Source of the DNA: Faecalibacterium prausnitzii
Lineage (GTDB): Bacteria; Bacillota; Clostridia; Oscillospirales; Ruminococcaceae
Assembly: GCF_003287405.1 (NCBI RefSeq)
Contig: NZ_PRLD01000016.1
Location: 1-46,602 of the forward strand
DNA length: 46,602 nucleotides
Direction of reading: 5' to 3'
Of this stretch, positions 32,305 to 39,366 are shown one piece after another. The position numbers were made by a program, and so were the translations under genes. The first letter of the stretch is position 1. Each line of letters begins with the position of its first letter. The notes under the pieces are model-generated. The model was not told the origin of the DNA. It made no database searches and saw only the letters and a program-made list of their open reading frames with translations.

Positions 32305-32976
32305 TTACTTCCGCTGCCGGGCGGCGATCTGCGCGGCAGTGGGCGGGATATCGCCCTGCGCCGCTTTTTCCAGCTGGCTCAGGCGGCGATCCAGATCGGT
32401 GAGCCGCTGCGAGACGAGATCCGGCAGATCCTGCTGATCCAGATCGTCGGCGGGGTTCACCGCCTTGTTGTTGATGCGCACCACCTCGGCGGGTACGCCC
32501 ACGGCGGTGCAGTTGGCGGGCAGGTTGCGCAGCACCACGCTGCCTGCGCCGATGCGGGCGTTATCCCCGATGAACACCGGACCCAGCACCTTGGTGCCAG
32601 CGCCGATGAGCACGTTGTTGCCCAAGGTGGGGTGGCGCTTGCCGGTATCCTTGCCGGTACCGCCCAGCGTTACCCCGTGGTAGATGGTGCAGTTGTCTCC
32701 GATCTCGCAGGTCTCGCCGAACACGATGCCCATGCCGTGGTCGATGAACAGACACTTGCCGATGGTGGCACCCGGGTGGATCTCGATGCCGGTGCGGTGG
32801 CGGCCATGCTGGCTGACCCACCGTGCCAGAAAAAAGTGCTTGTGCCCGTACAGCCAGTGCGCAATGCGGTGGTACACCAGAATGTGGAATCCCGGGTACA
32901 GCAGCATTACCTCCAGCACGCTGCGTGCGGCGGGGTCCTTGCGCTGGATGTTCCGCGCGTCCTCAAGTAAACCCAT
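32305..32976 (-). CDS. cysE: Serine O-acetyltransferase
   Basis: 223 residues from the ATG at 32976 with GAGAGG upstream; a start 12 codons earlier lacks a site. The N-terminal helical part is short, as in Gram-positive enzymes. The left-handed beta-helix starts near GIEIHPGATIGKCLFIDHG and contains the active-site His in HGMGIVFGE, then YHGVTLGGTGKDTGKRHPT and IGAGTKVLGPV. It makes O-acetylserine for cysteine synthesis. The C-terminal extension (about 50 residues, DLDQQDLPDLVSQRLTDLDR onward) is a charged coiled coil and longer than the minimal enzyme; its role is unclear. Minus-strand TATAAT lies 62 bp upstream. Confidence 0.93.
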   Translation of the reverse strand: MGLLEDARNIQRKDPAARSVLEVMLLYPGFHILVYHRIAHWLYGHKHFFLARWVSQHGRHRTGIEIHPGATIGKCLFIDHGMGIVFGETCEIGDNCTIYHGVTLGGTGKDTGKRHPTLGNNVLIGAGTKVLGPVFIGDNARIGAGSVVLRNLPANCTAVGVPAEVVRINNKAVNPADDLDQQDLPDLVSQRLTDLDRRLSQLEKAAQGDIPPTAAQIAARQRK

Positions 32977-33043
32977 GCGGAAAACCTCTCTTTCCCATAA
33001 ACACCCGCCCACGCGGCGGGGCTCTCCCTTTTACCGTATTATA

Positions 33044-33197
33044 ATAGCACAGCAGGCAACGAAAGTACAGTGCTGCGCTAGGGATTGTGGAACAAAATGG
33101 CAGTTATTTTGCCGCGTTGCCTGGGTTTTGGGTAGAGTATCCAAAATTCGGCGAGAGATACCAGAAACCTTTTAGCACCTGTTTTTGCGCGCAGCCA
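33044..33197. other. Divergent cysE/pyrC intergenic region
   Basis: A TATAAT for cysE (minus, 33043-33038) lies at the left. A small hairpin TTTTGG/CCAAAA (about 33129-33148) follows. No T-box or PyrR-binding structure is recognised here. Confidence 0.4.
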
Positions 33198-33227
33198 TTG
33201 ACACATTTTGCGGTTCTATGATAAAAT
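33198..33227 (+). promoter_or_regulatory. Promoter of the pyr leader and pyrC
   Basis: -35 TTGACA (33198-33203, consensus), 18-bp spacer, -10 TAAAAT (33222-33227). Transcription would start near 33234, giving a leader of about 210 nt before pyrC. Confidence 0.75.
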
Positions 33228-33269
33228 AATACGAATGAAAACGCAACCATCAAGAAAAGGAGAAACACC

Positions 33270-33359
33270 ATGCTGTGCAGCGCCCAGAACCCGAAACTGA
33301 ACAAGCAGTTCGCGTCCGGTTTTGCCGTGGCTTCGTTGTTTCCTTTTTTTGCACAATGA
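33270..33359 (+). CDS. pyr leader peptide (29 residues)
   Basis: A 29-codon frame starts at ATG 33270, with AAAGGAG ending 7 bp upstream, one of the best ribosome sites in the window. Its last third is encoded by pyrimidine-rich, mostly T-rich DNA (TTGTTTCCTTTTTTT, 33336-33350), and it ends FPFFAQ with TGA at 33357-33359. The stop is followed after one base by the 5' arm of a terminator. This is the arrangement of the enterobacterial pyrBI leader. If the transcript pauses in the T-rich stretch at low UTP, a following ribosome would cover the stem and let pyrC be read. The leader role is inferred. Confidence 0.65.
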   Translation: MLCSAQNPKLNKQFASGFAVASLFPFFAQ

Positions 33360-33360
33360 G

Positions 33361-33391
33361 CTTTTCCCTTTGCGGGGAAAAGTTTTTTTTT
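33361..33391 (+). terminator. Attenuator terminator before pyrC
   Basis: CTTTTCCC (33361-33368) pairs with GGGAAAAG (33375-33382), followed by nine Ts (33383-33391). It directly follows the leader peptide stop and precedes the pyrC start by 53 bp. Confidence 0.85.
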
Positions 33392-33444
33392 GCCCGTTTT
33401 CGGGCGTCTGATACACAAAAATACCATTATAGGAGGGAACCGCG

Positions 33445-34635
33445 ATGCTGCTGACAAACGCTGTGAACACCGAGGGACGGCCGCTCGAGATCTATGTAAA
33501 GGATGGCAAGATCGCTGCCGTAGGGCAGGATCTTTCCGCCCTTGCCGCCGAGAACGAGACGGTGGTGGATGCCGGTGGGCTGACTGTGCTGCCCGCATTT
33601 GTGGATCTGCACTGCCACTGGCGCACCCCGGGCTTTGAGTACAAGGAGGACATCGAGACTGGCAGCCGCGCCGCTGCCGCCGGCGGCTACACCTTTGTAA
33701 ACCTGATGCCCAACACAAAGCCCGTCTGCTCTTCTGCCGCACAGGCTGTGATGGTGGAACAGAAAGCCGCCGAGGTGGGGCTGTGCGATGCAAACCAGAC
33801 CGTTTCCATCACCGAAAACTTTGACGGTGTGAGCATCGACCACCTCAAGACCCTGCCCGCCAGTGTGAAGTTCATCACCGAGGACGGCCACGGCGTGCAG
33901 GATAACGCCACCATGGCGCGGGCCTTTGCCATCTGCACCCAGAAGGACATCACGGTCATGAGCCACGCCGAGGATATGGAGATCAGCCCGTGGGACTACC
34001 GTCTGGCCGAGGATATTGAGACGGTGCGCAACTGCTGGCTGAGCGAGTACTACCAGACCCGGCTGCACATGTGCCATGTGTCCACCCGGGGCGCGCTGGA
34101 CGCCATCCGCATGGCAAAGCTGCGGGGCGCACCCGTCACCTGTGAGGTGACCCCCCACCACCTGTGGTTTACCAACGATACCTGCGACTACCGGGTCAAC
34201 CCGCCCATCCGCACCGCCGACGATGTGGAGGCGCTGGTGGAGGGCATCCGCACCGGCATCGTGGACGCCATTGCCACTGACCACGCACCCCACTCCGAAG
34301 AGGATAAGCTGAAGGGCATGGCCGGTATGGTGGGCAGCGAGACCGCCTTCGGCGTGTGCTACACCAAGCTCTGCAAGCAGGAGGGGTTGCCGCTGGAGCT
34401 GCTGGTGCACCTGATGAGCACCCGCCCCGCCGAGATCCTGGGTCTTGCCAAGGGTCAGCTGGAGCCGGGCTTTGATGCCGACTTTGTGCTGGTGGATCTG
34501 GACACCCCCTACACGGTGGAAAAGGAAAAGCTGCACTCCAAGAGCCATAACACCCCCTTTGACGGTGCACAGCTTTACGGCAAGGTGTTTGCCACCATCA
34601 AGGCCGGTAAGATCACCTATCAGGCCGAGGAGTAA
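33445..34635 (+). CDS. pyrC: Dihydroorotase
   Basis: 396 residues. The start ATG 33445 has AGGAGGG 8 bp upstream. Zinc ligands are visible: DLHCHWR (HxH, 56-58), TEDGHGVQD, MSHAED, HMCHVST and ATDHAPHS with the catalytic Asp. It cyclizes carbamoyl aspartate to dihydroorotate. It opens the pyrimidine cluster and is preceded by the leader peptide and attenuator. A palindromic repeat separates it from pyrF. Confidence 0.95.
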   Translation: MLLTNAVNTEGRPLEIYVKDGKIAAVGQDLSALAAENETVVDAGGLTVLPAFVDLHCHWRTPGFEYKEDIETGSRAAAAGGYTFVNLMPNTKPVCSSAAQAVMVEQKAAEVGLCDANQTVSITENFDGVSIDHLKTLPASVKFITEDGHGVQDNATMARAFAICTQKDITVMSHAEDMEISPWDYRLAEDIETVRNCWLSEYYQTRLHMCHVSTRGALDAIRMAKLRGAPVTCEVTPHHLWFTNDTCDYRVNPPIRTADDVEALVEGIRTGIVDAIATDHAPHSEEDKLKGMAGMVGSETAFGVCYTKLCKQEGLPLELLVHLMSTRPAEILGLAKGQLEPGFDADFVLVDLDTPYTVEKEKLHSKSHNTPFDGAQLYGKVFATIKAGKITYQAEE

Positions 34636-34646
34636 AAAGAACGAAA

Positions 34647-34725
34647 CCCTCTCAGGCAAAGCCTTACGGTAAGGGGCTTGGCTCTCCCTTTGGGAGAGCT
34701 GCCGAACGAAGTGAGGCTGAGAGGG
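34647..34725. repeat. Palindromic repeat between pyrC and pyrF
   Basis: Outer arms CCCTCTCAG (34647-34655) and CTGAGAGGG (34717-34725) enclose CTTACGGTAAG and CTCTCCC-TTT-GGGAGAG hairpins. It is followed by CGAGGACGCT, as is the related repeat at 38.2 kb. This REP-like family is inserted inside a biosynthetic operon. Confidence 0.8.
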
Positions 34726-34793
34726 CGAGGACGCTTACAAGATGTGATATAACGATACCTAATATAACAGAGAACAAACAGGAGGACACCCAA

Positions 34794-35660
34794 ATGACGA
34801 ACATGGACAAACTGTACGAAGCTGTGGAAGCCCGCGGCCCGGTGTGCGTGGGTCTGGACACCGACTTCAGCTACCTGCCTGCCGATTTTGTGGACAGCAC
34901 CCTGACCAAGGGCGAGAACATCGTGCGCTTCAACAAGAAGCTCATTGATGCCACCAAGGCTGTGGCTGGCTGCTACAAGGTGCAGATCGCTTATTATGAG
35001 TCTCTGGGCATGGAGGGCATGAAGGCCTACGCCGACACCCTGAAGGCTGTGCGCGAGACCGGTGTGCCGGTGATCGCGGATATCAAGCGCGGCGATATCG
35101 CCAAGACCGCCGAGATGTACGCCATGGGTCACTTTACCGGCGATTTCGAGAGCGACTTCGTTACGCTGGCACCCTATATGGGTCTGGACTCCATCAGCCC
35201 CTACCTGCCCTATGCCGAAAAGCAGGGCAAGGGTATGTTCGTACTCTGCCGCACCTCCAACGGAGGTGCCAAGGACTTTGAGTACGAGAAGCTGGCCGAC
35301 GGCCGCCACGTCTACGATCTGGTGGGTGACAAGCTGAACGCACTGGGCAAGGACTACATGGGCGAGCACGGCTACTCCTCCATCGGTCTGGTCATCGGCG
35401 GCACCCACATCGAGGAAGCCACCGAGATCCGCGCAAAGTATCAGGACAGCTTCTTCCTGATCCCCGGCTACGGCGCACAGGGCGGCAAGGCTGAGGATAT
35501 TGCCCAGTACCTGACCAAGGGCAACGGCGGCGTGGTCAACTCCAGCCGCGGCATCCTGCTGGCTTACAAAAAGCAGCCGGGCACTGCCTTTGACGAGGCC
35601 GCTTACAACGAGTGTGTGAACATGAAGGAGGCCATTGCTCATGCGTGCAGCCTGCTGTGA
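34794..35660 (+). CDS. pyrF: Orotidine 5'-phosphate decarboxylase
   Basis: 288 residues, the longer group 2 form. VCVGLDTDFSYLP is at the N-terminus; the catalytic Lys-Asp set is in ADIKRGDIAKTAEMYA; IPGYGAQGG and GVVNSSRGIL are the phosphate-binding end. It produces UMP. AGGAGG lies 9 bp before the ATG. The 3' end overlaps the pyrK start by 20 bp, so pyrF-pyrK-pyrD form one tight unit. Confidence 0.95.
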   Translation: MTNMDKLYEAVEARGPVCVGLDTDFSYLPADFVDSTLTKGENIVRFNKKLIDATKAVAGCYKVQIAYYESLGMEGMKAYADTLKAVRETGVPVIADIKRGDIAKTAEMYAMGHFTGDFESDFVTLAPYMGLDSISPYLPYAEKQGKGMFVLCRTSNGGAKDFEYEKLADGRHVYDLVGDKLNALGKDYMGEHGYSSIGLVIGGTHIEEATEIRAKYQDSFFLIPGYGAQGGKAEDIAQYLTKGNGGVVNSSRGILLAYKKQPGTAFDEAAYNECVNMKEAIAHACSLL

Positions 35661-36414
35661 AGCCACCGTCCTGCGCAATGAGGTCATTGCCCCGGACATC
35701 CGCCTGCTGACCGTGGTGTGGCCGGACCGCGACCACGCCCCCCACGCAGGCCAGTTCTTCACCCTGCGCTCCTGGGGCGCAGATGAAGCGCCCTTCCTGT
35801 CCCGCCCCATCAGCGTGCACCGCTGGAACCCGGACAGCAGCACCATCGAGTTTTTGTATCAGGTTGTGGGCGAGGGCACCGAGAAGCTGGCACAGCTCAA
35901 GCAGCAGGATACCTTCCAGCTTACCGGCCCTATGGGCAACGGCTTTGATGTGCCGGACATCCTGAGCAAGTACAAAAAGATCGCCGTGGTGGGCGGCGGC
36001 ATCGGCACTGCGCCCATGTTCCAGCTCACTCGCGAGCTGGCCGCTGCCGGGGTAAAGCCGGATGTGTTCTTCGGCTTCCGCGATACCCCCTACTGCATGG
36101 AGGAGTACCGCAGCATCGCAAACCTCGTCAAGGTGTCCACCGACACCGGCGCGGTGGGCTTCCACGGCTTTGTCACCCAGCTGTACGACCCCGCCGATTA
36201 CGATGTGGTGCTGGTGTGCGGCCCCACCGTGATGATGAAGAACGCCGCCCGCCTGTGTGCCGAAAAAGGCACTCCCTGCTTTGTGAGCATGGAAAAGAAG
36301 ATGGCCTGCGGCATTGGTGCCTGCCTTGGCTGCACCTGCGAGACCAAGGGCGGCGAGGGCAAGAGCGTGTGCAAGAACGGCCCTGTATTTGACGCAACGG
36401 AGGTGTTCTTCTGA
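35641..36414 (+). CDS. pyrK: Dihydroorotate dehydrogenase B electron-transfer subunit
   Basis: 257 residues. Start ATG 35641 fits AAGGAGG at 9 bp; a TTG two codons earlier is too close. FAD-binding SRPISVHRW and NAD-binding VVGGGIGTAPMFQL are present; the C-terminal 2Fe-2S site is CGIGACLGCTC with a fourth Cys in SVCKNGPVF. It pairs with PyrD to pass electrons from dihydroorotate to NAD+. It overlaps both neighbours. Confidence 0.95.
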   Translation: MRAACCEATVLRNEVIAPDIRLLTVVWPDRDHAPHAGQFFTLRSWGADEAPFLSRPISVHRWNPDSSTIEFLYQVVGEGTEKLAQLKQQDTFQLTGPMGNGFDVPDILSKYKKIAVVGGGIGTAPMFQLTRELAAAGVKPDVFFGFRDTPYCMEEYRSIANLVKVSTDTGAVGFHGFVTQLYDPADYDVVLVCGPTVMMKNAARLCAEKGTPCFVSMEKKMACGIGACLGCTCETKGGEGKSVCKNGPVFDATEVFF

Positions 36415-37340
36415 TGGCAGACCTGAAAACCAACCTGCTGGGCTTTGTGATGAACAGCCCGGTCATCGGCGCATCCGGCACCGTGGGCTACGGTGTGGAG
36501 TACGAGGAACTGGCCGATTTTGCTAAAATCGGCGGCATCTCCGGCAAGGGGCTTACCCTGCACGGCCAGTACGGCAACAAGGGCGAACGCCTGTGGGAGA
36601 CCCCCTCCGGTCTCATCAACAGCATCGGCCTGCAGAACCCCGGCGTGCAGCACTTTATTGACGTGGAACTGCCCGAGATGCTGGAGCTGAAGCAGAAGTA
36701 CGGCACGGTGGCTATTGCAAACCTTGGCGGCCACAGCGAGGAAGAGTATGTGGAAGGCGCTGCGATGCTGAGCGAGAGCGCAGTGGACATCGTGGAGCTG
36801 AACATCTCCTGCCCCAACGTCAAGGTGGGCGGCATGGCCTACGGCGTGAAAGCCGAAGCTGCCGGCGAGGTGGTGCGCATGGTGCGCGCTGCCTGCAAAA
36901 AGCCCCTGATGGTCAAGCTGAGCCCGCAGGCCGAGAACATCCCCGAGATGTGCAAGGCTGTGGAAGCCGCCGGTGCGGACGCCATCAGCCTGACCAACAC
37001 CTTCCAGGCTTGCGCCATTGATCTGGAAAAGCGCCGCCCGGTGTTCAACAACATCTTTGCGGGCTTGTCCGGCCCGGCGGTGCGCCCCATCGCCCTGCGT
37101 ATGGTATGGCAGGCCGTGGGGGCTGTGAACATCCCGGTGGTGGGTCTGGGCGGCATTGCCACCGGCCGTGACGCACTGGAGTTCATCATGGCAGGCGCTG
37201 CCGCAGTGCAGGTGGGCGCCGCAAACTTTGCAAACCCCCGCGCCATGGAGACCATTGCCGACGAGATGGCAGCATGGATGGACAAGAACGGCGTGAAAAC
37301 GCTGGACGAAATCCGCGGCTGCGCCCGTCATGCAGAATAA
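36414..37340 (+). CDS. pyrD: Dihydroorotate dehydrogenase B catalytic subunit
   Basis: 308 residues; ATG overlaps the pyrK stop. Markers: NSPVIGASGTVGYGVEY, GLTLHGQYGNKGERLWETPS, SIGLQNPGVQHF, ELNISCPNVKVGG (class 1B, with a catalytic Cys in the loop), VKLSPQAENI, and the FMN-phosphate end VGLGGIATGRDALEFIMAGA. It oxidizes dihydroorotate to orotate with PyrK. No terminator follows; a 137-bp AT-rich gap with a new promoter leads to pyrE. Confidence 0.96.
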   Translation: MADLKTNLLGFVMNSPVIGASGTVGYGVEYEELADFAKIGGISGKGLTLHGQYGNKGERLWETPSGLINSIGLQNPGVQHFIDVELPEMLELKQKYGTVAIANLGGHSEEEYVEGAAMLSESAVDIVELNISCPNVKVGGMAYGVKAEAAGEVVRMVRAACKKPLMVKLSPQAENIPEMCKAVEAAGADAISLTNTFQACAIDLEKRRPVFNNIFAGLSGPAVRPIALRMVWQAVGAVNIPVVGLGGIATGRDALEFIMAGAAAVQVGAANFANPRAMETIADEMAAWMDKNGVKTLDEIRGCARHAE

Positions 37341-37402
37341 AAGCTGATATATCCATAAAATATCTACAATTATGCGCATAAAATAAAACTTAACGCATAA
37401 AT

Positions 37403-37431
37403 TTGCAAATAACGTAAAAGCGTGGTACAAT
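37403..37431 (+). promoter_or_regulatory. Promoter of pyrE
   Basis: -35 TTGCAA (37403-37408), 17-bp spacer, -10 TACAAT (37426-37431), 46 bp before the ATG. Confidence 0.65.
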
Positions 37432-37477
37432 ACCACCCAAAGGAATATACACCACTGAAAAGAGAGGGAGAAGTACA

Positions 37478-38071
37478 ATGAGTGAAGCACTTGAAATTCT
37501 GAAGAGCTGTGACGCATTTCTGGAGGGGCACTTCCTGCTGTCCTCCGGCCGACACTCCGGCGCATACTGCCAGATGGCTTATCTGCAGCAGTACCCGGAC
37601 CGCTGCGCCGAGGTGATGAAGGCTGTGGCCGACAAGGTCAAGGAGATGGACGTGGACGTCATCGTCGGCCCTGCCATGGGCGGCATCGTGTACGCCTACG
37701 AGCTGGCCCGCCAGACCGGCAAGCGCGCCATCTTTACCGAGCGCGTGGACAACGTGATGTGCCTGAAGCGCTTTGCCATCCACCCGGGTGAAAAGTGCAT
37801 CATCGCCGAGGACGTGGTGACCACCGGCATCTCCTCTCTGGAGACCAAGCGCGTCATCGAAGAGGCCGGCGGCATCTGCCTTGGCATCACCTGTGTTGTG
37901 GACCGCACCAAGCCCGAAGCTCCGTCTCCCATTCCCATTCTGGCCAGCGCCTTGAAGCTGGATCTGCCCAACTACACCCCGGAGGAGTGCCCCATCTGCA
38001 AGGAGGGCAAGCTGCCGCTGGTGCATCTGGGCAGCCGCAAGATGAAGCAGGAAGCAAAGCAGACCCTGTAA
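37478..38071 (+). CDS. pyrE: Orotate phosphoribosyltransferase
   Basis: 197 residues. FLLSSGRHSGAYCQM at the N-terminus, VIVGPAMGGIVYAYELAR, FTERV, and the PRPP-binding loop CIIAEDVVTTGISSLE are in order. It converts orotate to OMP. The C-terminus has an unusual CPICKEGKLPLVHLGSRK with two cysteines; this tail is typical of the longer Clostridia PyrE group. AGAGGGAGAAG lies before the ATG. Confidence 0.95.
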   Translation: MSEALEILKSCDAFLEGHFLLSSGRHSGAYCQMAYLQQYPDRCAEVMKAVADKVKEMDVDVIVGPAMGGIVYAYELARQTGKRAIFTERVDNVMCLKRFAIHPGEKCIIAEDVVTTGISSLETKRVIEEAGGICLGITCVVDRTKPEAPSPIPILASALKLDLPNYTPEECPICKEGKLPLVHLGSRKMKQEAKQTL

Positions 38072-38080
38072 GAGAGTTCG

Positions 38081-38209
38081 CCCTCTCAGGCCGCTTCGCG
38101 TCCAGCTCTCCCAAAGGGAGAGCCCTTGGCAAAACCATAAACTTTGCATGGACTGCCAAGGCCTCCCACTTTGGGGGAGGTGGCAGCGCGTCAGCGCTGA
38201 CGGAGAGGG
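38081..38209. repeat. Composite palindromic repeat between pyrE and carA
   Basis: It begins CCCTCTCAGGCCGCTTCGCG (38081-38100), with CTCTCCC-AAA-GGGAGAG following. A second palindrome GCCTCCCACTTTGGGGGAGG comes next, then CAGCGCGTCAGCGCTG, ending GGAGAGGG (38202-38209) and CGAGGACGCTG. It is the same family as 34647-34725, apparently two units head to tail or nested. Confidence 0.75.
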
Positions 38210-38258
38210 CGAGGACGCTGAAAATATGACAACATTCTGCGTTGAAACGAGGAAAACT

Positions 38259-39365
38259 ATGAACGCATATCTTCTTTTGGCAAACGGCATGGTCTTTGCC
38301 GGACAGTCCGTGGGCGCGCAGGGCGTGACCGTGGGCGAGGTGGTGTTCTCCACCGGCATGGTGGGCTTTCAGGAGACCCTGACCGACCCCAGCTACTACG
38401 GCCAGATCATCACCCAGACCTATCCCCTCATCGGCAACTACGGCATGAACCACGATGACATGGAGTCCGACCGCATCTGGGCAAAGGGCTACATTGTGCG
38501 CGAAGCCTGCACCACCCCCTCCAACTGGCGCTGTGAGGAGACGCTGGACAGCTTTTTGAAAAAGAACAACACCATCGGCATTGAGGGCATCGACACCCGC
38601 CACCTGACCCGCATCATCCGGGAGAGCGGCGTGATGAACGGCGCCATCCTGACCACCTTTGACCCCGCCGACCCGGCCAACAAGGCCGAGACCGAGGCTC
38701 TGCTGGCCGAGATCCGCGCCTATGCCGTGACCGATGCTGTGAAGAACGTGACCTGCGCCGCTCCCGAGGTGTTCAACCCGGAAGGCGAGACCCATATCGT
38801 GCTGATGCACTACGGCTGCAAGCGCAACATCGTGCGCTGCCTTGTCAAGCGCGGCTGCAAGGTGACCGTGATGCCCGCCTTTGCAACGGCAGAGGAAATC
38901 AAAGCCCTTGCCCCGGACGGCATTATGCTGTCCAACGGCCCCGGCGACCCCGCCGAGCCGGTGGAAATCATCGAGAACCTCAAGCACATCTTTGAACTGA
39001 ACATTCCCACCTTCGGCATCTGTCTGGGTCACCAGCTGTCCGCACTGGCAGCCGGTGCCAAGACCATGAAGCTGAAGTACGGCCACCGCGGTGCCAACCA
39101 GCCTGTGACCGACTTTGAGTCCGGCCGCACCTTTATCACCAGCCAGAACCACGGCTATGCGGTCGTGGGCGAGGAGCTGCCCGCCGAGATGGGCGAGGTG
39201 GCACAGGTGAACGCCAACGACGGCACCTGCGAGGGCATCAAGTACAAAAAGTGGAACTGCTTTACCGTACAGTTCCACCCGGAAGCAAACGGCGGCCCCA
39301 AGGACACCGAATTCCTGTTCGACCGCTTCCTGAACAACGTCAAAGCAGCAAAGGAGGCACGCTGA
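38259..39365 (+). CDS. carA: Carbamoyl-phosphate synthase small subunit
   Basis: 368 residues. Start ATG 38259 has GAGGA 6 bp upstream; earlier in-frame starts lie inside the repeat. The N-terminal domain contains VVFSTGMVGFQETLTDPSY; the class I glutaminase has FGICLGHQ (catalytic Cys) and the His/Glu pair in VQFHPEANGGP. It supplies ammonia from glutamine to CarB. It ends 1 bp before carB. Confidence 0.96.
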   Translation: MNAYLLLANGMVFAGQSVGAQGVTVGEVVFSTGMVGFQETLTDPSYYGQIITQTYPLIGNYGMNHDDMESDRIWAKGYIVREACTTPSNWRCEETLDSFLKKNNTIGIEGIDTRHLTRIIRESGVMNGAILTTFDPADPANKAETEALLAEIRAYAVTDAVKNVTCAAPEVFNPEGETHIVLMHYGCKRNIVRCLVKRGCKVTVMPAFATAEEIKALAPDGIMLSNGPGDPAEPVEIIENLKHIFELNIPTFGICLGHQLSALAAGAKTMKLKYGHRGANQPVTDFESGRTFITSQNHGYAVVGEELPAEMGEVAQVNANDGTCEGIKYKKWNCFTVQFHPEANGGPKDTEFLFDRFLNNVKAAKEAR

Positions 39366-39366
39366 A

